Assembly: GCA_948470475.1 (NCBI GenBank)
Contig: OX419338.1
Coordinates: forward strand, 22,433,407 to 22,497,406
DNA: 64,000 nt
Direction: 5' to 3'
DNA from: Galaxea fascicularis
Taxonomy: Eukaryota > Cnidaria > Anthozoa > Scleractinia > Euphylliidae
The notes below the pieces were generated by a model. That model was not told the origin of the DNA, did no database searches, and saw only the letters and a list, made by a program, of their open reading frames with translations. Position 1 is the first letter of the stretch; each line of letters starts with the position of its first letter. Positions 26,528 to 38,349 of the stretch are shown one piece after another. The position numbers and the translations under genes were made by a program.

Positions 26528-29500
26528 CATATGGCCTCCTGAGACACTTCATGAATGCGTAAAAGATGAAGTTTTTACAAAAAAGCGACTAATTTGCACA
26601 TAAAATTGATCTAATATGTTGTTTGTATTTGCTTTCTGGTTGTAAAATAAACTTACATGGTTAGACGCGACGAAATCCTCTAAAATCGTATCGCGCGAGG
26701 CCGTACGTGTTAGTCCTAACAGGGCCATACAGCTTTTCCGGCCCTGCTCGCGCTAATGCGTACGGCCCTCATACGGGGATTTCCTCAATAGTTTAAGAAT
26801 GAAAGCGCGCGCGGGGCCGTACGGGTCATATGATAAAATGTTAGATGCACCACTGGCCCCACTGACCTGGATACCTCGTAGTTTTTCCCAGCGAATCGTG
26901 ATTGCCTCATATGTGCATGTGATTAGCACGTGTTTTCACTAAAGCCACTGGGTGAAAAGTCCAGTGGGAGGGTTAAACAAGAGCTGTATGCCAGCTTTAT
27001 TGCCATAGCGTCGCTTGACCAATTAAGGTCACCGGACCGTTTCTATTGCCTTATGGTTTTTCACGTGATCGTTTGATTGCGCAGTGCACATGGAAGTATG
27101 TTCCCCTCGCTCCTTTTTGGAAACGCAGCCACTCTTAAGAGGTTTCCATGACCAACAGAGGCCGTGAGGACAGGTGGTCAGCCCACCGCCCAGCCTCCAC
27201 CCAATCCACAGTACATGTACGTAACAGTTTTGGGGCGATCTCGGTACTCTGTAAAAATCACTGACATCGAAAACCAGCTACTTAGCAAGGTTATTTGGAA
27301 ACCAAGCTTAACTACAGTACAGGTTATCATTCAGCGAGACCCGTTTATCATAGCTCACTGCATCGGCTTCTACTCTCCGTTGCCTTCATCACTTAACGAC
27401 GGAATTGCACTGTGGAGGCGTAACTTCTAAATGGGTGGCATCTTTTGTCCACTTCTACCCACCTCTGTGCAAAATTTCGAATGTATATTTGTTATTTTAA
27501 TAAATTAGTTGTACATGATCACCTTGACAGTGTTTGATAATAAGAAAGAAGTAAGCCATTCTGTTTGTAATTTAGTTTATACCCGGGTAAAATAGGTGAA
27601 GGGAGCTTCGTGATTCCACGCAGGTAAGACAAGAAGAGCGCATACAGAGTTTTTAAACGATTTCAATTTCAAAAAGTCGTGATCGTTAAGGAAGAAATCC
27701 TCAAGCAATCTTGATCCTACGGAGAGCAGCCTACAGAGATGTCTGCATCGTGGTCTATTCCTGAAATGCTTTTACCAAAATTGGGATTTTCGTCGATCCT
27801 GCGATCATTTGCAACAACGTACAAACAAGTATTGATAGTGATGCATGTTACAATTTTGCTAGCCCGTATTTTTGTTTTATAACTCGACTTTTGTGCGTTT
27901 CCAAGACATGGTAACCTCACTGGTTGGTATGCCAATACTGATTGCAACTGAGGCTCATTCATATGATAAAACAGCCGTACAGCCTCTGTTACTATACATC
28001 GTATCAAAGCAGCCATCGATTGTTGTTCCTTAAGAGCAAACAATTATAAACATGGGAAACGACGTTTCTAGTCGAAAGCAGAAAGCGTCTCAAAATATTC
28101 CTGATGGGGAGGTGGGGCAAGGAGATCAAACAGGTAGTTTCGTTTTTCATTCATTTCTCCGTCTGTTTGTGTAGCAGTTTGCGTTGTTTAGATATCAGGT
28201 AAAAAGCGAGTGTTTTCGAGACTTTTGTTTAAAAAGGCCAACCGGTTGTCGCCTTTAGGGTGAGTTATGGTGTATATATATATGGCCAGTAGTGGTTTGG
28301 TTCATTGAACAAAGTGTCTTGCTGGTTCAACTCTCGGATGTTCGATTTAATTAGCCCCTTGAGTCAGTCTTGTGTTAATTCTTAATGGTTTCAGTATCAT
28401 TTAACACATCGAACACGGGGTGAAATTTTGTACTTCAGTTCTGCCAATTCTTTCATAAGACACTTCTTACGCATTTGTAGTTTGTATTTCTATTTTCTAA
28501 ATTCACCCTTAAACGAAGAGTTGGCGTTTGTTCACAATCGTGAGTGATCCGTTGTGAATAACAACCAGTCTTCAAACTTTCTTGAAGAACCGAACATGAA
28601 ATAGGGTATATTTTTTAATTCCAACTGTAGAATTTCACATCCCCGTTTACCTCGGTATTTTGAGTAAATTAATATTGCTATCGATGCGGCTTTCTTCGTC
28701 TAAAAAACTATCATAAAAAATTTTACCACGTGCCTCGGTTATTTGGCTATCCGTTTTTCAGTCTTGAAACATTAAAATCTCAGATAACCGAACCTTGACT
28801 CGCAAAACATGGCTCAACTAAGGTTTCATTGCATCAGTATGCAAATTTTTAGCTCATTTTTGCATGGAAATGAAAAACCATTGTTTAAAACCGCCAGAAG
28901 AAATTAAACCTACGCTAATCATTTTGCAATGTTTAGTCTTTGTTGCCCTTTGCCTGGGATCCTAACAAGTAACGAAGGAAAATCATCATACTTTTTTTTT
29001 TCAGAATTCTAGGCAATCAAGCAAGTTTTACAACTAGTGTTCCAGAAAGGCAAGCCGTTTTGTCCCCTAAAACCCTTCTCTTAAAAGTCCGAAGCCTTTT
29101 TTCTCTGATATCTGAAAACCTTCGAAAAACGCTGTACGAATATATGGCACGGTTATGTAGATGTTTGTATGGTTGTTGAGTGCATATTGTCATAAATCAG
29201 TAGTTTTCAATTTAATATTATTGCCAAACATATGTAGAACGTCAAATACGCCGTGAAATAATATGTTTGAAGGAGTAAAATGGATCCTTAGAGTCAAGTC
29301 ACCTTCCGCATCGAGAAACACGCTTCATTTGTATTGGAGACGATTGTTTTGCTTATGTTTGGGGCAGGTTATGGTTATGGTTTTCTTCGGTTAGCCACCC
29401 TGCAGGGCGGAGGACGGCAAGTGTAGGCTCACTTTGGGCGTATGGTGTTGAGGCTATACTAGCCTCAACAGTAGCCTTCAAAGCTGCGCAAGTCATTCAT

Positions 29501-31934
29501 AATTACTAGAACTATTCTTTTGCGCCCTTTAATTGGAAGGTATAATTACATCCTTTTGATAAAGTACTTGTTTTTCCATTACACCGTGCCCTAAAGTTAC
29601 TAACATGGTATGAAAACATACGAGAACTAGGAGCGCGATAATCCTAACCACAGTAAGCGCGTCATGTTTCACACCTTTTTGGCAGAAAAAAAGACTTGCA
29701 AATGTGTGCTGTTTTACATTGAAGAGGCACCGACTTTTCTTTTTTCCGGCGCTATACAAATGTCTGCGATAAATCGTTGCACCCAGAATTTCAAACTACA
29801 AGGGTCGATTCCTTTCCCAGGATTGTACTGGATCGAGCAATTGCTGTGTGGAGTCAGTTCAAATGTTCATATGCAAATTGCCTTCCTTTCCTTCCTATTG
29901 TTGTGTGATTGAAGTACGTTTGAACCCCGTGATTAAGAGATCAGTTTTTCGTCTTCAAGGGATACAGTCGGTGGCTGGTTTGAGCTTAGGTTGTTGAATA
30001 ACATGCCGGTGTTTTAGGAGAATCTTTTTAAGATTCGGTCTGACCGGGTTGTAAGTGATAACAAACGGTATAATCTCTTTTGTTTTGTTTCATTGCGAAG
30101 AGCGTCTTTTCTGTCTTTGAACCGAACTTGTCAGAATTGCTTAGCCTTTGTTCTATCTATCTATCTATCTATCTGAACTTTGAGAACACCACTGGGTGCC
30201 AAATGTATTTCCTCACTCTGGTGATACCTTACGACTTCGTCAGAGATCACAACAAAATTCGGTAGACTAAAAAGTACACTCAACCTTTAATGAACTCCCA
30301 AGGGAACAGTGGAGGCGGAGCTAAGTAAAGTTTATGAATTCAGAGCAAAATGGCTCATTATCTGCTCATTATATGATACGAAATAAAAGAGTGCAATTTT
30401 CCCAGTAAATCCTTTTCCGCTATTTTTGACATTTTAGCGAAATGTCTGAATTTGCGCGTCATTTTTATGCTAATGCGGTCGATTGGTCATGAGTATTAAT
30501 GATGTCCGGCCATTCTGCGCTATATGGGCTTTGTAAACTCGGGGGTGGGGAATACTAGGCCATACTATTCCATAGTTAACGAATACATGTACATTGTATA
30601 AGCGCCTAACGCAGAAAAATTCTTTTAATGTTTCCATTCCAATGTTGATTGCTTATCAAAGGCGCGTTTACACAGGGCTATAATTGTATAACCCGCCAAC
30701 TAACTAACCATGATTAACAACAAAAGAAAAGAAATACAATAGAAATTACGTAACTAAACTTAATAAATGAAATGAAAGGGGTACTGACTTCCCGAAATAA
30801 CTAAGGAGTTAAAAAGGCCGAGAAGCCGGGAACTGTAGGAAGTGTTTTCTTTTCAGAGCCGTCTTTAATGCTGAACTTGAGATCCTTACTAATACCAAAT
30901 GGTTACAATTCTATAATTAAAAGTTCTCTGACCCTAAGCAGACTTAAATAATGGAATTTTCCGCTATTATGGCGTACGAGACCAGACTACTGGCCTCCAG
31001 TTATAAAAGGTAATGTAAGGTAATTAGGAGCGCATCCGGTCATGCATTTGAAAAGTAGAGTAAAGCGTAACTAATAATGTAACTGCTTATCACTTCTTTG
31101 GTTATTTATTCAGACACAGTCCATCCTCTTAACTTTGACTGGACGCGCGGTGAAGTGGAGCCTCTGTGGCTGTATGAACACGTCAAAGCCGCTAAATGGA
31201 ATGTTCAGGAGGTGGCTGCCTTCGTAAAGTGAGTAACTTGCCTCTTTGTTTTTAGTATTTATCAATCTCTACTTGCAAAGATGTGAGTTAGAGTAAGGCA
31301 AACTTGTCGTAACTTTGTTCAGAAGGCGTAAACGTTTTAAGTAACTGCCAGCACCTTTACTGTTACAACATATTTCCGCTGTCCAAACTTTTCAGTAAAT
31401 CAGCCTCTAACACTCTGTTCGATTTTTTTTAACTGTTAGCTCGATTCACCTAAAACAGGGCGAAAGACATTCTGCACGCCGCCAAGTTCTACGCCTCTGA
31501 TTAGCTGTTCGAGAACGTTTCGTAAAAATGCATGTATCAATGTTCGCGCGAGTAATTGGCTGATGGCGAAGCGACTTCTGAATATGGAGGGAAGCTTTGT
31601 GGGTGACATAATACATACACTGGTTAAACATACCAATCTCTTTAAATATGAACTGTATTTTGTTACAAAGCTTCTACATTTTCCTTTTTCAGTGCCAGTA
31701 ATTTGTTGTTCAGGGACTGTGTAGTAAATTGAGCTGTGTTTGTATTCCAGATCCCTAAACGGTTGCTCCGAGTACGCAGACTCGTTCGTGTCACAGGAGA
31801 TTGACGGACAAGCGCTGATGCTTCTCCGTGAGGAACACATGGTGGTCGCTATGCACATGAAACTCGGGCCTGCTCTGAAGATTGTGGCCAACGTGAATGC
31901 CATGAAGAGAGAAGCTCTTAAGGAGCATCAGTAG
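16643..31934 (+). CDS. PHC: Polyhomeotic-like Polycomb protein (six exons)
   Basis: A subunit of Polycomb repressive complex 1 in the nucleus, where SAM polymerisation compacts chromatin. Exons: 16643-16771, 20760-20850, 22301-22566, 24812-24872, 31114-31228, 31751-31934; all GT-AG and in frame, giving 281 residues. Exon 1 carries the HD1-type motif 'ILTHFVEGFVIQE', a Polyhomeotic hallmark. Exon 3 carries the FCS zinc finger 'HCEQCGCL ... RFCSTSCARRYS'. Exons 5-6 carry a C-terminal SAM domain ('WNVQEVAAFV', 'GCSEYADSFVSQEIDGQAL', 'MKLGPALKIVANV') ending a few residues before the stop, as in PHC proteins. It is far shorter than fly or vertebrate homologues because it lacks the long low-complexity N-terminus. 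Undetected upstream exons are possible. Confidence 0.85.
17440..18580. mobile_element. cluster of nested TIR elements
   Basis: Three inverted pairs are visible. 'ACAATTATTCCTC' at ~17441 pairs with 'GAGGAATAATTGT' at ~18138. An inner segment with repeated 'CTGGAAAACTCCTTGAA' units runs from ~17482 to ~18126, ending in 'GAACCATG'. A neighbouring element begins 'TTAGTAAAATCCAACTA' (18152) and ends with its inverse near 18570. I could not settle exact boundaries or target duplications. Confidence 0.55.
19053..19885. mobile_element. ~830-bp TIR element with GCGGTGTT repeats
   Basis: Ends share 'AGGAGGGGGACATGGGG' in inverted orientation (19058 and 19880). Subterminal regions on both sides are rich in 'TGCGGTGTTGCGGTG'-like repeats. 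No transposase frame is present. Confidence 0.75.
20258..20494. mobile_element. 237-bp MITE, TA target (Tc1/mariner-like)
   Basis: TIRs of ~40 bp begin CAGTGCAACTACT(C/T)CAACC and are flanked by TA on each side (20256-20257, 20495-20496). A TA duplication suggests Tc1/mariner mobilisation. Confidence 0.8.
21240..21910 (+). pseudogene. retroviral-type integrase C-terminal fragment (KRBA2-like)
   Basis: Two frames lie in intron 2 of the Polyhomeotic-like gene. The first has 'VSYHRAIKMTPYEAVYG', the end of a retroviral-type integrase core. The second (21545-21910) has 'FKVGDMVSIKIDWVDKTS' and 'LLLGKIEEIVNTYAHVV', a C-terminal domain found in KRBA2-like and Gypsy-derived integrases of invertebrates. 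A stop and frameshift divide them and the catalytic core is absent, so it is a relic. Confidence 0.65.
22069..22100 (-). repeat. interstitial telomere-like repeat
   Basis: Four to five CCCTAA units with small defects, i.e. TTAGGG on the minus strand, the usual metazoan telomere unit. Too short to be a telomere. Confidence 0.8.
22620..22860 (+). repeat. CCA/TCAC-rich low-complexity stretch
   Basis: Directly after exon 3 of the Polyhomeotic-like gene the intron has many 'CACCCACC', 'CACTCACA' motifs. The open frame through it follows an in-frame GTGAGT donor, so I treat it as intron and not coding. Confidence 0.5.
23236..23695 (+). mobile_element. tRNA-derived SINE
   Basis: The 5' end resembles a tRNA: an A-box-like 'TGGCTAAGTGGTAGAGC' and a B-box-like 'GGGGTTCAAGCCC' about 40 bp later, i.e. 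an internal Pol III promoter. The body is unrelated to tRNA, and the 3' end is 'AGAGCGCTATATAAATCC' followed by short CAT/ATT repeats, a tail seen in many LINE/SINE pairs. A partial relative is at 33695-33850. Confidence 0.75.
24873..28051 (+). other. first part of intron 4, repeat relics
   Basis: Contains 'GAGCAAGCTCC'-type repeats (25005-25200) and the inverted-repeat element near 26390-26840. No further exon with both splice sites and a matching domain is visible. Confidence 0.45.
26383..26840. mobile_element. inverted-repeat element(s) with 'TATTTGGCTC' palindrome
   Basis: 26391-26525 is nearly palindromic: 'TTATTGACTGAGT' at the left and 'ACTCAGTCAATAA' at the right, with 'AATATTTGGCTC' and 'GAGCCAAATATT' inside. 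'ATTTTATCATATGG' (26522) recurs inverted as 'CATATGATAAAAT' (26827). Probably a non-autonomous DNA transposon. Confidence 0.6.
28052..28133 (+). CDS. possible alternative first exon of the Polyhomeotic-like gene
   Basis: An ATG opens 27 codons beginning MGNDVSSRKQ and ends at CAG|GTAGTT in phase 1, the phase needed to join exon 5 at 31114. No 3' splice site is obvious just before the ATG. If used, the product would have the SAM domain but no HD1 or FCS finger. The N-terminus fits the N-myristoylation pattern (Met-Gly then Ser at position 6). All of this is prediction; the donor is only moderate. Confidence 0.4.
28134..31113 (+). other. remainder of intron 4
   Basis: A TCTA microsatellite lies near 30153-30175. 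Otherwise ordinary AT-rich intron sequence in which I recognise nothing. Confidence 0.45.
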
Positions 31935-34690
31935 TTAGTTTTAAAGTTTTGACTTGCTCTCAGAGCCATGTAGAGTGCAGTCAAGAATACCATAGGAAGG
32001 TATTGCTCAATGACTTTTATTTTGGATCCACAGACTTAAGTAGCCTTGTACATACTAGTTATGCAATGGTTTGGAGTGGTATATCGTGTAATATCCCACG
32101 AGTCACTTGTAGTTTCATTGTATGCGAGTGTGTATACAAAGAAACGTTGCTGGAGAAAAGTACAAACCATAAACGATACGACCTAATCGTTTTCTGGGAA
32201 ACGTGTGAAATATCGAATTATTTGCATTTTTACAGCGATTTGCTTGCACTGAAGATCAGCATGCACAAAGCGTACTCCAACACTTGTGGGGCCGTGTGGC
32301 TGCATTTTGTCTTTGAACCTCGGCATTTCTGTAATTTCTTACCCATCATTCTGCCCTTTTTTTGGCGTCTTTCAAAAAAGCGTGCGCAGCATCCGTCTGT
32401 TTTCATGATTATTCTGCCGCACCGCGAGCTGGCTGCAGCACCATAAAGAAAACGTTTGAATATTCAACTGTTGTAGCCCTGCCATAATTCGATCGTATCG
32501 TTTGTTGTGTACCAACGTTTGACAACGTTTCTTCAATTAGGTGTCTATGGGCATCACTTTAGTTTAAAACCACACTAACAGATTTTATTAACAGACTAAA
32601 ACTCTACAACCACTTTACATGGCTCGTGAAAGGACTTTAGAATATCCCTGAAAAAAAAATACGCTAAATTATTTAACTGAAAATTTATGAGAAGCGAAGT
32701 GACCAGTGGTTGGAATATCAAGGCCGTTAGTTCTTCATGTTTCTTTGCTAGAGTGAAATTTTTTAAGGCTTCATTGCTTGTGGTAAAACGGACCTTGGAG
32801 GACAGTGTTTCTATCTGCATTCCCTTTTGTTATCATGTTGTTAAATACTAAATACCGATGCAATACTAATGCTACAAGCAAAGCTGAGGGAAGATTCTTT
32901 GGCTGTAAAATTCACTGGGTGAGAAAAAATGCGAAAAATTTATAGATGAGGTATTTTACTTCCTGTTATTTATGAAGAAAACAACTCTGTACTTTATCTT
33001 TTTAGTGTCGATTTTACTGTCTGTTGGAGCACAACACACTTTGGTTGTCTATTTCGTATTCTTACATTGAAACCCAACAAAACATATTAATAGCTTGAAT
33101 ATCAAGACCGGCTGCCGGTCAACTTGTACTTTGATAGTCCTGCGATAATCATTTTATAACTGCCTGGCAAGAAAAAGTGACTTATCGATCACGTGACTAG
33201 GTATCACTCGTTATTCTGTCCGGCAGGCGAACACGTTGTTTTTCGCTCGTGTAAAATTACTATTAAATTTACTATTTAAACCTTTAAAACAGCTAAGACG
33301 CCCTCGTTATCCACAGCCTATCTCTTACAATTTGTTACTGACATTTATTCAAACTGAAATGGTGTCTCTTAAACTCTATTTGTTGAGATTTCTCAACGTT
33401 ATTACCTTCATTTAGCCTTCACCATATGAAGTACACCCACTCCTACCTAATGTAATCCCATGATGAACCGACTCTGTATCTAGAAACTCGGCTGGTTTGT
33501 CCAGTAATTTGTCCCACTGATATAAAGGAAATTTCTTTCTTCCGCATGATATGAAATGGCCGTCGTTCATATGATACGCCCCCTAACTTCCTTTGTCGAG
33601 CACGTTAATTGGCGGCAATGGATTAATGAAAAAGCAGAAATAGGAAGAGCACCTTTACTTTAGTAACCCTGCAAAGTTTCAGCATATCACGTGGATCTCG
33701 GATAAGTGCGATGAAACCGGAGGTCCCGTCTCACAACTCTTCACAAACTGACTCTGTTGGACGAAAAAGAACCACTAGGGACGTAATGAACCCTGGCTGT
33801 GACCACCCCTAGTGCTGACCTAGAGGGCCATGTGTTAAAAAACTCTTATTGGGTTAACATGTCTATACTCTCTTTAAACAAAGATATCGTATCGTATATC
33901 AGCTGAGAAAATGTAAGTTGAAATTTGATGAATTTACAGACGTTTGTATGACTAGGGGTATTATATAACTGAAGCTGCTTCTGGTAAACTCAAACTTTTC
34001 AGAAATTAACATCCACGTTGTACTGGTGTCAATAATTTAGTCGGCAGTTTATCTCACACTCTTATATTTGCAGGCATTGATTATTCTTTCCTTTTTTTAT
34101 CGAAAGCAAAAAAAAAAAAAAGATTTTGTCCTAAAAATTAAGTTATTTCGAAGCATCGGATCACGGGGTAACTGGTTACTGGTTGGGTTCGGTCGTACAA
34201 GGTTTAAATATTGACCAATAAACCTGTAGAACGGATCCTGCTATCAGTCAGAAAAGCAGCAACTCCAGCTCCTTCTGTCCTTATAGTCTCTTAAAAGTCT
34301 TTCCCGCAACCTGACTTCCCGGCTATCACCAGCCAACGCCTTGTCGGAGTTGTCTCTGTATTAACTGTTCCAATTATTTGGACGTTTTCTGTCAGCCCTT
34401 GTTCAAAATATAAGTCAGTCAGCTTAGATTCATGCTTCCTGTAATTATTTTATCTATTCAGTGATTCATTGAAACTACTGCATCTCCTCAGAATCTTTTT
34501 CTATGAGCAGTAACAGAGGAGGACAGTAAACTATTCAACAACACTTCCATTCAAGCTCAATTGAATCAAGGGATGGAGTGAAATAGCAGTCAGCGGTCTA
34601 AGCCAAGCTGGGACAGCTTGGCTTAGGGCTAGCCAGACGAAATACGACCCACGTGAATCGGTAGGGGGATAGGGGGGGAGGGGGGGTGAT
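31935..34690. other. 3' UTR and intergenic region
   Basis: Follows the Polyhomeotic-like stop codon. It includes a SINE relic at 33695-33850 ('GAGGTCCCGTCTCACAACTC') and an A run near 34110. No gene recognised. Confidence 0.5.
33695..33850 (+). mobile_element. SINE fragment
   Basis: Matches the body of the SINE at 23236-23695 ('GGATAAG.GCGATGAAACCGG', 'AGGTCCCGTCTCA'). The tRNA-like head and the tail are missing. Confidence 0.6.
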
Positions 34691-34698
34691 GGTGGGTC

Positions 34699-34835
34699 GT
34701 TCCTCCGGACCAGTATTCCGCTGGAAACTGAGCAAGAAGGAAGCACACCTCAACCAAAGCGTATTTATAGTCATCTTGTAGTGTCATGCACGTGTTTTAT
34801 GCACGCCTAGCCAGTAACATACTGGTATTCCGTGA
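34699..34835 (+). repeat. direct repeat, left copy
   Basis: Paired with 40095-40230. Shared landmarks: 'TTCCGCTGGAAACTGAGCAA', 'GCGTATTTATAGTCATC', 'ATGCACGTGTTTTATGCACG'. The phrase TATTTATAGT may be a TATA-like element. Confidence 0.85.
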
Positions 34836-35060
34836 ATTAAGGAATGGGGTGACATATCAATCAGCGCCCTTGCACCTGCTGTTACAACTTTTCTAACCGA
34901 CCTAGAATCCTGTCCAGCTTCCCACCTCTACCTCCCAAGAAACAGAAACCCAAACTTTATCCCCAAAACCTACCCCACCTCTCATTCAAAAAAGTAGGTT
35001 ACAGATATGGTATCAAGATATTGTTGCGTGGAACAGGTTCAAGAATCCCGATGGGGCCTC

Positions 35061-36327
35061 TTATCCGGATTTTCGGAAGGGAATGCGCTTGAGCTCGTTC
35101 ATATTCTGCCAGGGATTAATCACATCCGCATCACTTTCGGAGACAAGCCCAGCAGATGCACCATCCGGGTTAAGGACTTTGGCTGACTGAAGATAATAAA
35201 CCCCAGTTGGTCGACGAGACCAACCAACATGGTCCATTATCTCAGAAAGCTCGGCTCCCTTGAGAGCCAACGTAATTGCACAACCAGAGCGAAAACCATG
35301 GAGCGTTTCGCCTTCGTCTGCACCCATATCGTTAAGGTATCCCGTTAGTCGGGCCTCGGTGGTGGAAGATCTCGATGGTAAATCCACGAGTTAAGTCGAC
35401 CCTCATTTGGCGAGCTGCTTCAATGTATTGCTCAATACCCCGAATCGGACAAATGGAGGTGTGGGGGCTTCTACGGATCCCAAACACGTTCTCATCGCCA
35501 TACCTCAACGTCTTGCCCTACACCTGGTTGAAGAGGAAACCATCATCATTAGGGAAGCGAACCATCCCGGACACCTTACCCTGGCCGAGATCGCCTGGGC
35601 GATCTCCACTAAAAAACATTGTTTTAAAATAGGCCTGGTCCCGAGCTACGATAAACCGTTGGATCGGCGTTTTAGCGTTGTCTAACGCCTGCTGAAGGTG
35701 GGATGATAGCCGCGTCAGTTTATCATCAAAGAACGGGTTTGCCTGTTTAGATGTTACTCGAGCCTGAAGCTGCTCAGCCGTTACAATACGAAGGTAATCT
35801 TTCACCAACTTATCAGCCGCCAGGTTGCCCAACCCCAAACGTCTGTCCCATTCACCATCTCTACCAACAGCATGGAAGATCGACTGGAGCTTCCCAATGT
35901 ACGAGTCAGCTGTCTTGTAGGACAGTCTCAAGGGACACCCACACGGATTACGACCTCGTTGGCCAAGATACACACAACCATTTCGGTGAAGCTTAGTCTT
36001 GCCATTTTTATCTTTAAAAAAACGACACAAATCACGGGGAGTTGCGGTTGCTATGGATACATGGTCTGAGAGTGCGGTGAGAAAGCCAGTGAGCTCCTTT
36101 TGAAGGGCGTCCTTCTGTACAGAATAACTTGTCGCTTTATCGAAGTTCTGTAACTGTAGCAGCCGCTCATCGATTTGCTCAAGGTCAACAGACACGGCCT
36201 CATCGGGTCTTAGAACGTGAGCAACCTTTCTCCTGTAGGCACAACGTCGACAAAACCAAAAGTCAACGTCATTCGCACGAGAACAAACGGGACATCTTAC
36301 CGAACGAACAAAGGGTTTAGCAATCAC
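35061..36327 (-). pseudogene. tyrosine recombinase (two frames)
   Basis: The first frame (35518-36327) has an N-terminal zinc-binding motif 'CPVC ... FWFCRRCAYRRK' (residues 18-42) and a DNA-binding core region. The catalytic part continues in another frame (35061-35387) with 'ETLHGFRSGCAITLALKG' (His-x-x-Arg), 'IMDHVGWSRRPTGVYYLQ' (His/Trp block and nucleophilic Tyr). Tyrosine recombinases integrate the circular DNA copy of DIRS-type elements. The frame change near 35390-35520 suggests the gene is broken. Confidence 0.75.
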
Positions 36328-36663
36328 AGGCAGTTTCTAAGAAAGCAAACAAAATCGAAACACTAACTGAATTGTATTAACGTTTATTCAGAGTACATGA
36401 ACCTATACAGAAACGTTGATAAATAGCTGAAACAACAATTCGAAATGCTAACTAGAGTAAGTCCATCAAGTGTCGATCGTGTTAGAAAACAACGTGGAAA
36501 GCCCAGAGGTCACCTAGGATGCCGGTATGAGGGGCCCACCCCTACTTCGAAGAGACCAGGAGGGCTATCTTGCATGATCCAGACCATCGGCGCTGCAGAA
36601 GTGGCCACCAATATTTCCTTGGGCATATATCCAGTGCAATAATAGTATTACTGGTGGGAACGT

Positions 36664-37011
36664 TCAAGCAAACGCAGTAGCATTAGAATCTAATGCCATC
36701 AAGTCGCACGTTAGACCCCCTGGGAAACCGAACACATCCTGCACAATATCCCACGTTTCAGGGACCAATTGACAGTCCACCATCGACAAACGACGAGAAG
36801 GGAGGTCAGCTGGATTTTCATCAGATGGAACGTACGAAAGATGCAACGAGATATTGAGTTTCCAGGTGGTGAAGAATAACTGCTTCATGGCTCTGTTCAA
36901 CGAACCACTTTTCCCTCCTTGGTTGCTCCAGCACTGAACAACGGCTCGATTGTCAGCCAGAACATCGACCAGCGCTTTGAATAAAAGGTACAAATGACTT
37001 GCATGAAACAT
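36664..37011 (-). pseudogene. RNase H-like domain of the retroelement
   Basis: A 115-residue frame with 'VLADNRAVVQCWSNQGGKSG', 'FFTTWKLNISLHLSYVPSD' and 'NPADLPSR'. These are the second-Asp and C-terminal blocks of the RNase H of DIRS/Ngaro polymerases. The upstream frame 36953-37153 ('EEILAWIRDKVSILHF') may be the connection to the missing reverse transcriptase. Confidence 0.6.
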
Positions 37012-37347
37012 TCTTCCGAAACGCCATTGAGGGAGGTCGATCGGAGTCAGTCCTTACCCTTAAAGGATCCCTTAAAAGGTCAGAAAAGTGAAGGATAGAA
37101 ACTTTGTCTCTAATCCAGGCAAGAATCTCTTCATGTTTCTCGGAAGGGGTCACGCATGCAATCTCCTCTTAGTAGGGCACGTGGTTATGGAGTTCCCCGG
37201 CATAAAAACGTTTTCGATCACGAAAAACCAAGTTCTGTAGGTCACCAATGACCTCCCCACATTCCACCTTCTTTACGAGGGCCTCCAAAGTCTGCTCGCT
37301 GTTACCCTACTACTGAGGAACGGGGTTTCCTTTAACATCTACCCATC

Positions 37348-37587
37348 TCACACAATGTCTTGTAATGGCGGTGACGATCTCAGCATCAAAGACTTGATCA
37401 CTTTACCAAGGCCAATATGACCCCTCCTATAACCAAGAGGAAATCGTAGGTTAAATAAACCCCGTTCAGTCCGCAGATTCGTAACAGCTCTGACCCAGTA
37501 TAACCGGGAGGGTTGATTTAGATACCCCTTTTTCGGAGCTATCATAACTCGAAGACTATCCCTGTTATACTTGCAAAGATATGTCAT
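37348..37587 (-). other. retroelement internal frame, unassigned
   Basis: A 79-residue frame ('MTYLCKYNRDSLRVMIAPKK') between the capsid-like and RNase H-like frames. I cannot assign it. Its place suggests a remnant of the polymerase gene. Confidence 0.3.
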
Positions 37588-37861
37588 TTCCTAAAACAAC
37601 AGAAAGATACAAAGCAGGAAAAACAGGTTCCGACACCGGTAGTTTATTTCAAAATACTCTCAGAAAAATATTAGACGATACAAACTTAAAGCCATCGCAA
37701 CGACAGGAAAACATTTCACAACACCCTCACAACAAATCTATTTGGGAGGTGGGGGACTCCTCTTAAAGCAATTGGCTCTGAGATACCCAAAACCCTGACA
37801 ATAAAAACAGCGAGGATCAGAACTCCGAGGAAAGCCCCCAGCTTTCACTGCAGAGGGCCCA

Positions 37862-38134
37862 TCAAATAGTTCGGTTCTTCCGGCGGAAGTTCTTTTCCAC
37901 TTTGGTCACCGTGTCAAAAACCCTCTCATCATCTTTGTCTCCAAGAAGGCGAAGGAGCAGGCTCCGAAAGTATTCATTCGGCAGCTCCACTTTAGACCTG
38001 GCAGTTTGGTAAACCAAGCGATAGTAGGCCTCCCTGTCATGTTTGCTGTCGTGAGACACATTATATAAAGCCTCTAACATCTCCAGTGCCTCAAACGTTT
38101 TGAATTCTGACAATGGTCTGGAAGCATACAACAA
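37862..38134 (-). pseudogene. capsid (gag)-like fragment
   Basis: A 90-residue, highly charged helical frame ('EALYNVSHDSKHDREAYYRL', 'LPNEYFRSLLLRLLGDKDD') upstream of the RNase H and recombinase frames. The position and helical character suggest a gag remnant. No diagnostic motif is seen. Confidence 0.35.
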
Positions 38135-38349
38135 ACTTCTTCAACTCGTTCTCAACGGACGCTTGTGTGAAGGATTCCAGGGACTCTTTAAGCACTGCAA
38201 GCCCCCTCTTCATTCGCTAAAATAATAAAATAGGGATATCACAATACTAGAATAGTGTGACATGTAAATCACCAAACACGTGTATCAGGCCAAGTCCGTT
38301 GTCTCAACGAAATCATGAATTCAAACAACCCTCAGAGCACATAAAACTC

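Noticed and set aside
31949..32446. 165-codon frame after the Polyhomeotic-like stop
   Set aside because: It lies in the 3' untranslated region, with no domain and no splice signals.
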